Positions 51,351 through 62,383 are shown, counted from the stretch's first letter. The stretch: 64,000 bases of DNA from Syngnathus acus (GCF_901709675.1 NC_051095.1:12697956-12761955); one strand, 5' to 3'. Notes: generated by a model not told the origin, from the letters alone. Numbers and translations are program-made.

Positions 51351-51867
51351 CGGCACGGGTATAAAAGTTTTAGATTTTTCTTTTGACCTGTTTCAGAGTG
51401 GGCTTGTAAGTTTTTATTACATTTTAGTTTTTAGAATAGGTGTTGTTTTTTATTTGTTTTAGTATTATTATTTATTTTATATACACAGAGTATGTGTCCT
51501 GTGTGAGATTCAAAAAAGTCTTAGTAGTATTCGGCATAGTTCACACAATTCACAAAAAACGTTTTTACCTTCCTCCATTAGTACCGTAATTTTTGGACTA
51601 TAAGTCGCACCGGAGTATAAGTCGCACCAGCCATAAAATGCCCAAAAAAGTGAAAAAAAACATATATAAGTCGCTCCGGAGTATAAGTCGCATTTTGGGG
51701 GGCAATTCATTCGACAAAATCCAACACCAAGAACAGTCATGAACGAGCAACAACAGGCTAAACGATAGCTATGCTAACGTGACATAAACACAAACTAAGA
51801 GCTGAGAACGGCCCTGACGTAAAATTCTGAGTTATTCAAAAAACTATTACATAAATAACACGTTAAT

Positions 51868-52518
51868 AAACCATCTGCGTCACTCCAATTCATTAAATCC
51901 ATCAATCGTCCTTTGTCAACAATGCGTGCGCGCCGCTGACGGCTCTTGCACTTAAAAATATTCCACAGGCCCATATAACGATATATAAATTATATATCAA
52001 ATAACTATTATATAAGCAATAATGTTATCAAACCATCTGTGCACTCTAAATCATTAAATCCATCGATCAAATTCCTCGTCCTTTGTCAACATCGCCGCGC
52101 GTGCGCCCTGACGTCAGCCTCGTCGTTATTCCACAGATCTACTATATAACTATATTGTAGCGTTAACAAAGTTCAAGGAAAGACGTGGGTTTGGTAAACG
52201 GCTCTTTATTTAACAAAACAAACTTACAGGCGTGTGGCGGCGTGGACGTCCAGCCACGAAAGGGGACGAGAGCTCCATACGATAGGACCGGGCGTGCGTA
52301 GAAGCCATGACCGAGCCCTATGCACCGTCCTCGGACAGCCAGCCGGCTGAGCGCCGGCCCTCGACTTCCATCCACGGAGCTGAAAGGCAGCTCGGTAGAG
52401 TAGGACCGGGCGTGCGTAAAAGCATTGTCCGAGCACCATCCACCGTCCCTGGACAGCCACCCGGCCGAGCGCCGGCGCCCGACTTCAATCCACGAAAGTG
52501 AAAGAAAGCTGGACGAGT
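51868..52518. repeat. Left arm of a 651-bp inverted repeat
   Basis: The arm is the reverse complement of 52604-53254. Paired landmarks are equidistant from 52561: AAACCATCTGCG (51868) with CGCAGATGGTTT (ending 53254), TGTAG (52156) with CTACA (ending 52966), and AAGCTGGACGAGT with ACTCGTCCAGCTT next to the spacer. By eye there are about 2-4 substitutions per 100 bp and no net indel. The arm contains a diverged ~162-bp duplication (starts at 51868 and 52030) and a 118-bp tandem duplication (52283 and 52401). Confidence 0.9.
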
Positions 52519-52603
52519 CGATCTTTGTCCTTTATGTAAACAACCGTCGCGCTGCTGACGCGCGACGTCGCGTCGCGCTGCTGTCGCGCTGCTGTCGCGC
52601 GTC
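52519..52603. repeat. GC-rich spacer of the palindrome
   Basis: 85 bp separating the arms. The right half is CpG-rich with repeated GTCGCGCTGCTG words (three copies). A related CGCGCTGCTGTCGTCAC occurs again just outside the right arm at 53255-53271, which may mark the recombination or template-switch junction. Confidence 0.8.
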
Positions 52604-53254
52604 ACTCGTCCAGCTTACTTTCACTTTCGTGGATTGAAGTCGGGCGCCGGCGCTCGGCCGGGTGGCTGTCCAGGGACGGTGGATGGTGCTCGGACAATGC
52701 TTTTACGCACGCCCGGTCCTACTCTACCGAGCTGCCTTTCAGCTCCGTGGATGGAAGTCGAGGCCCGGCGCTCAGCCGGGTGGCTGTCCGAGGACGGTGC
52801 ATGGGGCTCGGTCATGGCTTCTACGCACGCCCGGTCCTATTGTATGGAGCTCTCGTCCCCTTCCGTGGCTGGACGTCCACGCCGCCACACGCCTGTAAGT
52901 TTGTTTTGTTAAATAAAGAGCCGTTTACCAAACCCACGTCTTTCCTTGAACTTTGTTAACGCTACAATATAGTTATATAGTAGATCTGTGGAATAACGAC
53001 GAGGCTGACGTCAGGGCGCACGCGCGGCGATGTTGACAAAGGACGAGGAATTTGATCGATGGATTTAATGATTTAGAGTGCACAGATGGTTTGATAACAT
53101 TATTGCTTATATAATAGTTATTTGATATATAATTTATATGTCGTTATATGGGCCTGTGGAATATTTTTAAGTGCAAAAGCCGTCAGCGGCGCGCACGCAT
53201 TGTTGACAAAGGACGATTGATGGATTTAATGAATTGGAGTGACGCAGATGGTTT
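52604..53254. repeat. Right arm of the 651-bp inverted repeat
   Basis: Partner of 51868-52518. Read on the plus strand it holds GC-rich tandem 118-bp units (52604-52839), a splice-donor-like CTGTAAGT, an AATAAAGAGC polyadenylation-like signal near 52911-52920, and then GTTAACGCTACA (52955-52966). This order resembles the 3' part of an LTR (tandem enhancers, poly-A signal, CA end). Short frames of 60-95 codons on both strands mirror each other because of the symmetry and are not credible genes. Confidence 0.9.
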
Positions 53255-53284
53255 CGCGCTGCTGTCGTCACTTGAAATTCAAAT

Positions 53285-53350
53285 TACAGTAATCCCTTGC
53301 TACATTGCGGTTCGTTTATCGCGGTTTCATTTTTTTTTTGAAATTTTTTG
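53285..53350. mobile_element. Terminal fragment of another DNA repeat
   Basis: ACAGTAATCCCTTGCTACAT and TGCGGTTCGTTTATCGCGGT followed by a T run resemble the end of a distinct fish repeat that I recall as a MITE terminus. The other end is not visible, so this is a truncated piece nested in or fused to the composite element. Confidence 0.45.
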
Positions 53351-53566
53351 AAAAAAAAAAAACACATATAAGTCGCTCCTGAGTATAAGTCGCCCCCCCA
53401 CCCAAACTATGAAAAAAACCGCGACTTATAGTCCGACAATTACGGTACAACCGTACAGGAATGCCGGAAAAAAAATTAAGCCCGAAACCTCATTCATGAT
53501 ATAAACTGACAAAAACAAATATGTCACTTCATTATAGTTATATAAACATAAAATCTAGTTTGAGTT

Positions 53567-53868
53567 ACACTACCGTTCAAAAGTTTGGGGTCACAAAATT
53601 GTTTGGGTGACCCCAGACTTTTGAACGGTAGTGATTATATTTATTTAGATAATTATTTATAGATTATATATTTAATCTTCTGTGTAAAAAATCTTATAAT
53701 ATATATGTATACTTATATTCATAGATTATATATAATCTTATACAAATATAAAATATAATTTATAATATTTAATTCATAATATTTTATTATAATAATATTT
53801 ACACTACCGTTCAAAAGTTTGGGGTCACCCAAACAATTTTGTGACCCCAAACCTTTGAACGGTAGTGT
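53567..53868. mobile_element. Small DNA element with self-complementary ends, 302 bp
   Basis: Both ends are 67-68-bp hairpins. The left (53567-53633) starts ACACTACCGTTCAAAAGTTT and ends with its complement. The right (53801-53868) has the same outer stem but its loop is the reverse complement of the left loop (CACAAAATTGTTTGGGTG versus CACCCAAACAATTTTGTG). The two hairpins are thus an inverted pair around a 167-bp core of nearly pure AT. The outer sequence is a common fish repeat in my memory. No coding capacity. Confidence 0.75.
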
Positions 53869-54078
53869 ATATTTTTGGGGTGTACTTTTGTTTCTCTTTT
53901 ATTATGTTAACAGAAAATGGTTTTTTTTTTTACTTTACGTTTTAGTTGTTTTACAAGTTTTCCTTAGTGTTACTAACTTCGGTGTGTGCTAATCGATCTT
54001 TGAGTTCAACTTGTATTTGTTCATAGTGTTGCTATTATGGCCGTCTTTAGTGATTCGTTACACCGTTTCACATCATTT

Positions 54079-54363
54079 ACCAGCTCAGTGGCCTTGTGGG
54101 TTCAAACCCCGGCCGGGTCATACCAAAGACTATAAAAATGGGACCCATTGCCTCCCTGCTTGGCACTCAGCATTAAGGGTTGGAATTGGGGGGTTAGATC
54201 ACCAACTGATTCCCGAGCGCGGCACCGCTGCTGCTCACTGCTCCCCTCTCCCCCAGGGGATGGATTAAAATCACACGGGGATGGGTTAAATGCAGAGGAC
54301 AAATTTCACCACACCCAGGTGTGTGTGTGACGATCATTGGGACTTTAATCTTTAATCTTAATC
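54079..54363 (+). mobile_element. tRNA-derived SINE (family B), nearly complete
   Basis: The head has an A-box-like AGCTCAGTGGC (54082-54092) and a B box GGTTCAAACCCC (54099-54110); the distance between them is short, so the tRNA part carries a deletion or the 5' end is truncated. The body is of a type widespread in percomorph fish: CATACCAAAGACTATAAAAA, GGGACCCATTGCCTCCCTGC, TTGGCACTCAGCATTAAGGG. The 3' end is GTGTGACGATCATTGGGACT with a (TTTAATC)n tail. It differs entirely from family A in body and tail, so it relies on a different LINE partner. Confidence 0.75.
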
Positions 54364-55499
54364 ATCCAGTGCGTCGTCGACTGCGGTTTTCATTGAAAGC
54401 CTTTCCCAACCCTCAAATGTCTACCTAACAAGACGTCCTCAAGATTTCATTGATCTTCTTAGGCACATTTACCCTTCTGAGGAGGAGGAGGATGAAAGGC
54501 ATGGAGCATATCCACCACCCTGACTGAAGAGGTCACAGAGAAGCACCTAAAGTAAAACCACAAAGCACATCCAGACATCAATATTGATGAGATGGACTTC
54601 ATGCTATGCCGCATCTATCACCGAACAAAGATATCCCGATTATGTATGGCCGCTTGGGTGGCCGCAGCTTTTAAGCCTCTGGCACATGTAGACTATTGGA
54701 GCGCGTCCGAGGTATCGATAAGGACACGCAGCGCCGTCGGGAAGAAAGAGTCGTCAGCCATTGAGCTGCAGTGTAATTAAAGTGCAACGGGGGAGGGGGG
54801 CGCTTGTGGCTTTCATGCTGTCTTTCTCATTGACTTTCATCCATGTGAGAGCAAGGTCACCAGCAAGGTGTTTGGAGCAATCTCCTCAAATTGGTGGACT
54901 GGGCCTTGATAATCTCCAAGGTTTTTAATGGATCTAAGATCTGTTTACCAAGTGAGTGCACTTCACAAAGTCATTTGGCAATTGTTTTAACCTCTAACGT
55001 AATAATAGAACTGGAATTGGCTTTTTGATCAATGACATCAGCGGTTAGGGTTGATATATTCAATAAGCACGACAACCTTGAGCCTCATAGAATTACTGTG
55101 TGTTTATGTGCGTAAATGGGCCTGTGTGAATTACACAGAGAGGTGGGCGGTCTCTTTATAGTTGGCTCTTGCATTGCACAGACGACAACACACCGCAGGT
55201 ATTCACACTTGAAAAGGAATTACTACTTTCGATTTCTTCCAGCTGTGTAAAGTTTTGATTATTAAATGTAACAAGCGAGGGGGTTAATGAGTTGAGTAAT
55301 TGATTATGTTTCAAATGATTCTGATTGCATGAATTTATTAATTATTCTGCCTTGAAGCAACTGGGACAAAATGGAGTGCACCAATAGGCTGCAAACGGCT
55401 GAGGTGCTGTTGACTTCACATCATCCAATTTCATCTAACTACTGAGCAGGCAAAAGGAAGACTACGTCACTGGCCCGGTGGCCAGTTAATCACTGGGCA
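54364..55499. other. No gene recognised
   Basis: Only short frames and no repeat identified. Confidence 0.55.
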
Positions 55500-55560
55500 T
55501 GGATTGATTGTCACATTCACACTGTCGGTGAGTGGGAATTGAATCCAGACTGCCTGTCTG
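55500..55560 (-). mobile_element. Possible decayed tRNA-SINE head
   Basis: GGGAATTGAATCCAGACTGC (complement carries a B-box-like GGATTCAATTCC at 55536-55547), preceded by TCACATTCACACTGTC, resembles the tRNA-proximal part of a fish SINE on the minus strand. Too short to assign to a family. Confidence 0.3.
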
Positions 55561-58549
55561 GAGAAGAAATCACTGCAGCATATAGGTACATGACTCACTG
55601 TGTGGTAGTGTGAACATGAGTGTGGATGTTTGTCTCTACAGTACAATGTATGTTCCTTTGGACACAGGGAAAAATGCTGGTAAGGAATTTAATACCAGTG
55701 CTACTCATTAAATCAGAATATTTTTTAACCACAGTTCCACTGACCACTAACCTATTTCTTTGTAGCTTTAACTCCATTTTTGTCTTGATGTGTATAGCTT
55801 TTCAGAAACAGCTAATCTAATAGTGGCCAAATATATCTTTGCACAGAACTGAGCTGAATGTGGAGGAGGAAGATCTACTGGCACGGCCTACTGTACTTTA
55901 CTGTCTTGTCATGTGTAAGAATGTATAGTGGGGAATCAGTGAGTGTGGAGGAGGAAAGGGACCTTGGTCTCCGCGAGGGCTGTAATGTTTCCTCCGGTCT
56001 ACTCTCAGGCATTAATGGTTGAATGGATCAGATTGGACGTGCCTGAAGAAAGGACCAGCCTCGAGAGTTGCTGCCAGCGAATCTCAACAGCCAGCATCTT
56101 AAGCTCAAATAAGCGCTGCGGTCACTGCCCCGCCAATAATTTCAATAACTCCCAAGTCTATAGTCTCTCTGTTTGAATAGTGACTTTCTCACATCCCTGT
56201 GCAGTGCACCAAATCAAACGCTTGGAAGAGATAAGCAAAGCGATAGATGGGGAACAAAAAGATGACTTCCTACTCTCAGCCCATCTGATGATCTCTTTGT
56301 CATGGATCACATTTGGGGAAGATCATTTACAGCTTATTTAGAAAACCAAGAGTGATTTTTCGAGCCAAATCAGACTAGACCAAATGGAAAGGGAAAGGGG
56401 GGGGGGGGGGTGAACAGTACATTTTTAGAAGTCCTCAACAAATGCTGCGACTTCTTACATCGTACTGCAGCTCAGATGCAATGGGGAGAGATGTTTCCAG
56501 TCTTTTAACACAGCATTCCTTTACCTACTCCCATTTCTTTGTCGTCTTAAGTTCCCCGGAACAATATCCATAAATCAGATCCGTTTTCCTGGCCTCCTTG
56601 TTGCTCTCGTGGGGAAAAGTTGCTGGATGGACTCCCCCAAGTTTCCCTCCCCAAAAAAAGTGTCAGATTCACAGGCGTACAATGAGAACATGATTAGGGG
56701 ACTTGGCACAGAGATGCCTCAAAGGCCCAACCACAAAAGCCTGGAGAAATTGAGGAGATAAAAGCACAAACTCATTAGCTTACCAGGTTTCCTATCATAT
56801 CCTTTTTTTTTGCTGGGTGTCTCAGTCTGCAGGGCTCTTGTGCAACCAACCAGTGATTTTTTTGTACAACTTCAAAGGATTCACTGCTCCATCAGAATTT
56901 GAGTTGATGTATTGGATTAAAATATAGGTGACAAGCCTCTCCCGCTCAATGTGCAGAATTGGATACTTCTATCAAAAAGCACACGGCACCCCGTCATTTT
57001 CCATTTTGGTGCATGAGCAGAGAATATAGACACCTTCCCTGCTTTTTGCTTCGGTATGACAAACTTACTTCACAATTTTCTTTTTGTAGCCATCCAATAT
57101 AATACCGCTGTGAGGCAAGATATTTCCCAAAAGACACAGCACTTGTCCATCCAGAAACAATAACTGACTTTGTGTCCGCAGCACAAAGTGGCAATGGAGA
57201 TGCAGATGGATCCAGTAGATTTCACTCATTTTGAATTACACTTACTAGAATGTTTTGACATTTGTGGATATGATTAGTTATTGAACATCAGAACGTCCGA
57301 TCAATAAACAATCACTGAGAAACACCTGCACTGCATCATACTAACAAATGTTTCTATATTGTGCCTCTTCAATCAGCCTATGGAAACCATAGGGGTATGT
57401 CTATAGGGCATGGTCAGGCGCCACAAACGTGAAACCCAAATTTGGAAAGTTTTTCTTTTAACGGTTCTTTTCAACAAGCTTTAAAAGTATTAAAACCATG
57501 CAGCACTTTCAGATGAAAAACGACAGAAACACTCCCCTCTTGCCTAAAAGATGGGCTAACCCACCTCTGCACCACGCAAATGCCCGCCCCCTTTAGGATG
57601 TACTCTAAATATCTGATCCGAGGATCTCTCCTGATGGAAATCAAGATATTAGAATCACCTTGCAGTGTGCAGTGGGGCATTTAGATATGAAATCACACAA
57701 ACAAACATAAACATGAGGAGCTTTAATTGTTAACACGAGTGGGTTTACAGGCCTTCCTGTGATTTCTCTCAGCCAATTATTAGAGTGATAATGAAAAATT
57801 AACTCTGTTGAATTTTATTTTTGACTTCATAGGTTAGAATCTCTCTGATGCTGTCGACTGAAACCGAGCATTACTTTCTTTGAGCTGAATTCTATGTACG
57901 CTTCTCTATAGGGATTGTGCAGGGGTCCCTAATCAAATGACCAGCGAGGATAGTTATAGAAGCATTTTTCAAACGCATGCCTCTGCTTCCACTTGTAAAC
58001 AGTTTTAGTTTCCTTGACTCCCACAAGATATTCACAAGCTGCTGTGTACAACGCAGCTCCTGGGGATTCAAACGAAATATTATTTTAACTTCCCACATGC
58101 ACATTTTCTCTCCTGCTTTTGTGTCAAAATGTTAACTCCATGCTTGACGACGATGATTCTTCTCGACGCAGGCTTGGCTGTCATAAATGACTGGATTCAA
58201 AAGTGCATGCATGCAAGTCAGTGTGCCCCACTTTGGATCATCCCCCTGGGTACACCATATGGGTGATGTTGAAAGATACTGCTGTCATTTGTGATTCCGT
58301 CTTTTGGGAGAGGGACGCTATGAGCCTATTATCCCATTTAGGTGGCCACGTCAGGACGTGCAGCCTTCCTTTCCAGACGTCTCATCCTCCTGCACCATTT
58401 CTTCCGCCGTTGGAGAAAAGCTTCTCTGTGATGCTGCACTACCATCTGGTGGGCAAGCTTCGGGCAGACGCACTCATGGCAAACGTTCAATCCGCCTCCT
58501 CGTCCTCCCCAGACTGATTTATAAGTCTGTCACTGATGACATTGTATAA
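55561..58549. other. No gene recognised
   Basis: Frames reach 104 codons (58203-58517, plus) without a motif I know. A run of 14 G residues lies at 56397-56410. Confidence 0.5.
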
Positions 58550-58870
58550 CTGCTGGGTTTAAATTAGCAGCAGTCTGATAAAACCCTATAAATGAATCAA
58601 ATCTCCTCGGGCCTAAAGTCTTCTAATTAGCTGACCAAATATATTGGAGTGCAGCAGCAGTTACAAAGGCACTATTAATAAGGCTCAGAGTTGACAGATA
58701 CCTATTTATGATGGGGGTGTGTGTGTTTGCTTGGATAAAAGAGACTGCTTTTAAGTCCGTGGCAGCTGTTTGACTTCTCCAAAAGCCAGGACAACACATT
58801 ATGTAATGCAATTAGCCATCAGCATTAATAGCAAGAAATTGTGCCGGCAAGAAGCCAGATGGGATGGCGT
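58550..58870. other. Candidate non-coding regulatory block (low confidence)
   Basis: Repeat-free segment with clustered homeodomain-type cores (TCTAATTAGCTGACC, GCAATTAGCCATCAGC, CATTAATAGC) and little coding potential. Similar composition is usual for vertebrate developmental enhancers, but only a comparison with other species could show it. Confidence 0.2.
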
Positions 58871-61370
58871 TATATAACTGCCAAAAAATTGACAAATCCA
58901 AGAATCACAGTCACCTTTTTATCTCACAGAGAGCACCCACACACACACGCATGCAGGGACACAAAAAACATAACTTATGGTTATGTTTGTGCACTGGGGG
59001 GGCCAGAGACAGCTTAACAAATTGCTATGACATAATTGTAATATTGCTTCCCGTATGTTTCATTGTTAATCTGTGCAGCTTGGTTTACAGTTGTCTCCTC
59101 TGTATGGAGGTCAATCATGGAGGAAAGTGCTCTCACACAGATTCATTGAATTACGCCTGCGTGCATAAAGAAGATGGAGAATAGCTGTAAGGGCTTTGTG
59201 TGTACTATTTGCATAATTCCCTTCATTTGGCTTCATTTTTTTATGATGCCCAAAGGGGATTTTGATATACACACTATAGACAAGCACGCAATAAGTATAA
59301 TAGATACATCAGATTACTAAAACAAATATGTAACAACATATGTTACATAAATGAAAACCCATTCTCTTGGGGGCGTGTGTGCGTGCGCTTAAGGACATTC
59401 AGTGCCTCCCTAAGGACAAATGCAGACATGCTAAACAAAATGGAGAAAAATTTAAGCAATGTCAAATGAAGATTGCTTGAATTTTGTATGCTGTATTCAT
59501 CATACATTCTTTATTATGTTGGATGGGGTGAACATGGTTTTCAAGGTGATGACTTCATGTGTAATTAAATCTCCAAGAAAGCTATAGAGAAGAAACATAC
59601 TGTAAATATTTCTATGGCAGTGTATGTGCGCATATTAATTCCAAGCGATGCATGGGTGTCTTGAGTATATCTGTAGCATGGTTAATGTGAGGTGAATAGC
59701 AATGGCCTCTGCGGAAGTTACAGTCTCTGCTGCCATCTGTAGGCAGTGAGTCTCGATTACGATTGTGGTGCATTCTCTTTAGCAAGTGTGTCTAATATCC
59801 ATGCAAATCATTATTGGGATTCAAGGTCACGTGCATGCACGTCATCACCAGCATGGAAATGACTTGCAGTCAGGTCGGTGTAAATCAAAGCAGTAGCGCG
59901 ACCCGGGTCCATGTCAAGGTTTTATAACTCTGATTGATCGGGATTATATAATGATGCCGGTGACTGGATGACTCCATTCAATGAGTCTGTAAAAGGGAAG
60001 CTTCCCGCAAAACCACAGGTCGTAAAAGGCCTTAACAGATAAAGGCCAATTCACTCAAGGTGGAGAGAAAAGGCCAACAGCTGAGGCTGTGAAATCAGAT
60101 TGGGAAAGTGAATTGGAGTACGTTACGCACATTTTATTTTACAATTCACTTTGTAACTTTCAACTGGGTAGATATGACAAACAAGATGGCTGCCTTTGCA
60201 ACCGTTCCATCTGTTTCTTATGAGTCTTTTCATATCGTGGATGAGAGAGACTAAAAAGTGAGAAAAAACCCTACAGAAAATGGATGAATAGATTTTAATG
60301 AAGCCCACTTCATAAGAGCTTTTCTCAGCAGGTTCTTTGTTCCTCTCGGGAGCTTGTCGTAAGCTTCTAATAACTGTCCAGCCTTTGAGGACACCTTTGT
60401 GGTCCATTTAACAAAGATCTCCTTTACCACACTACTTGTACATTAACGTGCACCACACTTCAGATGAAAACGACAGACACCCAGAAATGTGCTACATATG
60501 AAATCAAAAGGAAGGGGAAATGGAATCACATTAACTCTTTAGAAATGAACTTCAGTAGATAATGTCTTCCACGGTTCACTGCAGAATGGCATCAAGTTGG
60601 TTATGTGCTAATGGGCATATTGCAGTGGAAAGACCTCTGGAGGAACATCACAATTGTGCCTTCAGATAACCTCGTAAAGTAGGGATTTTGAGTATCCTCT
60701 CACAAAAAGTGATTTATACCACCTGAACACGAAGTTAACGTAAAAAGTGCATCAAAAGTAAGTTTGTCCAGTTTGATACTTTGGCACAGCACTATCACAA
60801 CCGTGTGTTGCCATAGCTGTCAAGTGTTATTTTGCCCGTGACAAGGAGGTGAAAAATCCTTAAATACAAAAATAACCCACTTTTGAATAACATGTATTTT
60901 TTTAACACAGGAAGTCAAATGAATTTTACAGATAACAAACCTAAGTAGTTATATTTAATTGAGGAAGAACGTAAGTATAATTAGATTAGGTACAAAATTA
61001 AGTTTTGCAAATTAAATGCTTAACCATCGAGCTGCTAATCACACGCAGGGGAGTCAAGCACAATGAATGACCGAAACTTGTCTGTACCCTGCATTTTACT
61101 TATTTTAAATGGATTTATTTTTATTTTATACACAAAGTTAAATTATTAACAGTCTACATTTTAATATGTACTTTAAACAATTTTAACAAAGGTTTTAACT
61201 GAGGAATATCTCGAATTTGAGTATTTAGGTTACTATTTCTAGCATTAATTAAAATTAGAATGAAGACCCATACAGTATGCATTTGTTCTTCTAGTATCCC
61301 GCTTAAGCCTTTTACAGAGACAATTGGTACAAACTTCACCCACAAGAATGTCAGAGGGCGTCCATTTTGA
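58871..61370. other. No gene recognised
   Basis: Low coding potential; longest frame 106 codons (58864-59184, plus). A palindromic CACGTGCATGCACGT occurs near 59828-59842. No repeat was identified. Confidence 0.5.
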
Positions 61371-61590
61371 CAAGAGTCCACGTGAGCAATGGCATTTCAG
61401 GTTGACAGGCTCAGATCCTCACGGTGTTTGCGGGTGTTTTTTGCCGTCCTTAGTTCGGCGCGCGCGCATTTATAATCCACCCGGCGTACGTACAGCTCTG
61501 TTTTCACGTGCGGGCTGGAGCAAACGCAGCGGCCTCCGGTCACGTGCGGGGCGGCGAGCCAGGAGGAAATAAGACCGGTTAGCCACACCT
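61371..61590. promoter_or_regulatory. CpG-rich E-box cluster, candidate promoter
   Basis: This is one of the few CpG-dense patches outside the palindrome. CACGTG occurs three times (61379-61384, 61505-61510, 61541-61546), twice as TCACGTGCGGG, the kind of site bound by bHLH-zip factors of the USF/MITF-TFEB/MYC group. A TTTATAATCC TATA-like word follows a GCGCGCGC tract near 61459-61478. Direction of transcription is not clear. The overlapping 82-codon and 63-codon frames on opposite strands are unconvincing. Confidence 0.35.
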
Positions 61591-62370
61591 CCGCAGGGTC
61601 AGCGCAACAATAGCTTTATTTACAGTGAATTCTCTATGGTGTGTGTTTCTCCGGAGATTAATGGCAATTCTCCTCGTTTGCAGGCTGGCATAAAACACAA
61701 TGCATTTACCACAAATCAAAACAAGTCATGCACCCAACGACATTACACAAGTAGACCAGGTTTGGGGAGTATCTTGCCTAATCTGTTGCATTATTTTTCT
61801 GCCATTTTTCTACCTAACCCTGAAAATCTTGAAAATTTTTAAAAATCTACGTTAGTACCATAACAAAGTATTTCTACTTCGTTACTTCACAACAGTGAAT
61901 AGGAATAATCAACGTTTCGTGTGACTACTCTTTGGCCCCAATGATTTTAGACACAAGCCTACAATTACTACAAATGACCACCAGGAGGCAACTTTGGCAC
62001 ACAATTGCGAAAGAAATGCTTTACTATACTGTCCGTTTCTTCTGTTTAAATGTGTCTGGAAAGTCAATTATTTCAATTGTATTTCTACTGTAGTATCGTG
62101 TTCTTGAAATTAAAGATACCGACGGGTATATCCCCTTTCTGGTTTTCGCAACACATCCTGGTAATTTGTTTCAGCACCATGGACAGCGCCACGCTAACAG
62201 CAAGGACAGCGTCACATAAATATCAAGGATTGAGCTACGGTCTTCCGCTATCAAATACAGAATCCATCCATTCATCTTCGAATTATTAAAACCACGACTT
62301 TCGTTTTACGCTATAGAGTGAAACGCCTGCTCACACCGCCGTTTTCTACTCTACATTATTCGAATGTAGG
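61591..62370. other. No gene recognised
   Basis: Frames of 79 codons or less, no repeat recognised. Confidence 0.5.
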
Positions 62371-62383
62371 CCAAGATGGCGGC
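62371..62383 (+). promoter_or_regulatory. YY1-type site
   Basis: CCAAGATGGCGGC fits the extended YY1 consensus (AAnATGGCGGC), usually found just downstream of vertebrate transcription starts. With the E-box cluster and the donor site at 63664 it suggests promoter territory. A chance match is possible. Confidence 0.4.

Larger units (their letters stand above)
51591..53448. mobile_element. Composite DNA element with GTACCGTAAT ends
   Basis: The two ends are inverted: GTACCGTAATTTTTGGACTA at the left and, reverse complemented, GTACCGTAATTGTCGGACTA at the right, each followed by TAAGTCGC. The ATAAGTCGC word recurs several times near both ends (for example 51600-51606, 51617-51623, 51667-51673), so the ends fold on themselves. 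Just inside the ends the two sides differ: the left continues CAGCCATAAAATGCCC, the right GGTTTTTTTCATAGTTTGGG. They therefore look like termini of two related MITE subfamilies. The interior holds a large palindrome and a fragment of another repeat. I see no transposase and no clear target-site duplication. Related solo end: 18041-18085. Confidence 0.7.

Noticed and set aside
52307-52959. Mirror-image frames of 60-95 codons on both strands in the palindrome
   Set aside because: The same peptides appear twice because of the inverted arms. They overlap on both strands, and the openness follows from high GC content; no domain is seen.
54079-54115. tRNA gene on the plus strand
   Set aside because: The A and B boxes are too close together and the sequence runs into a SINE body with a (TTTAATC)n tail.
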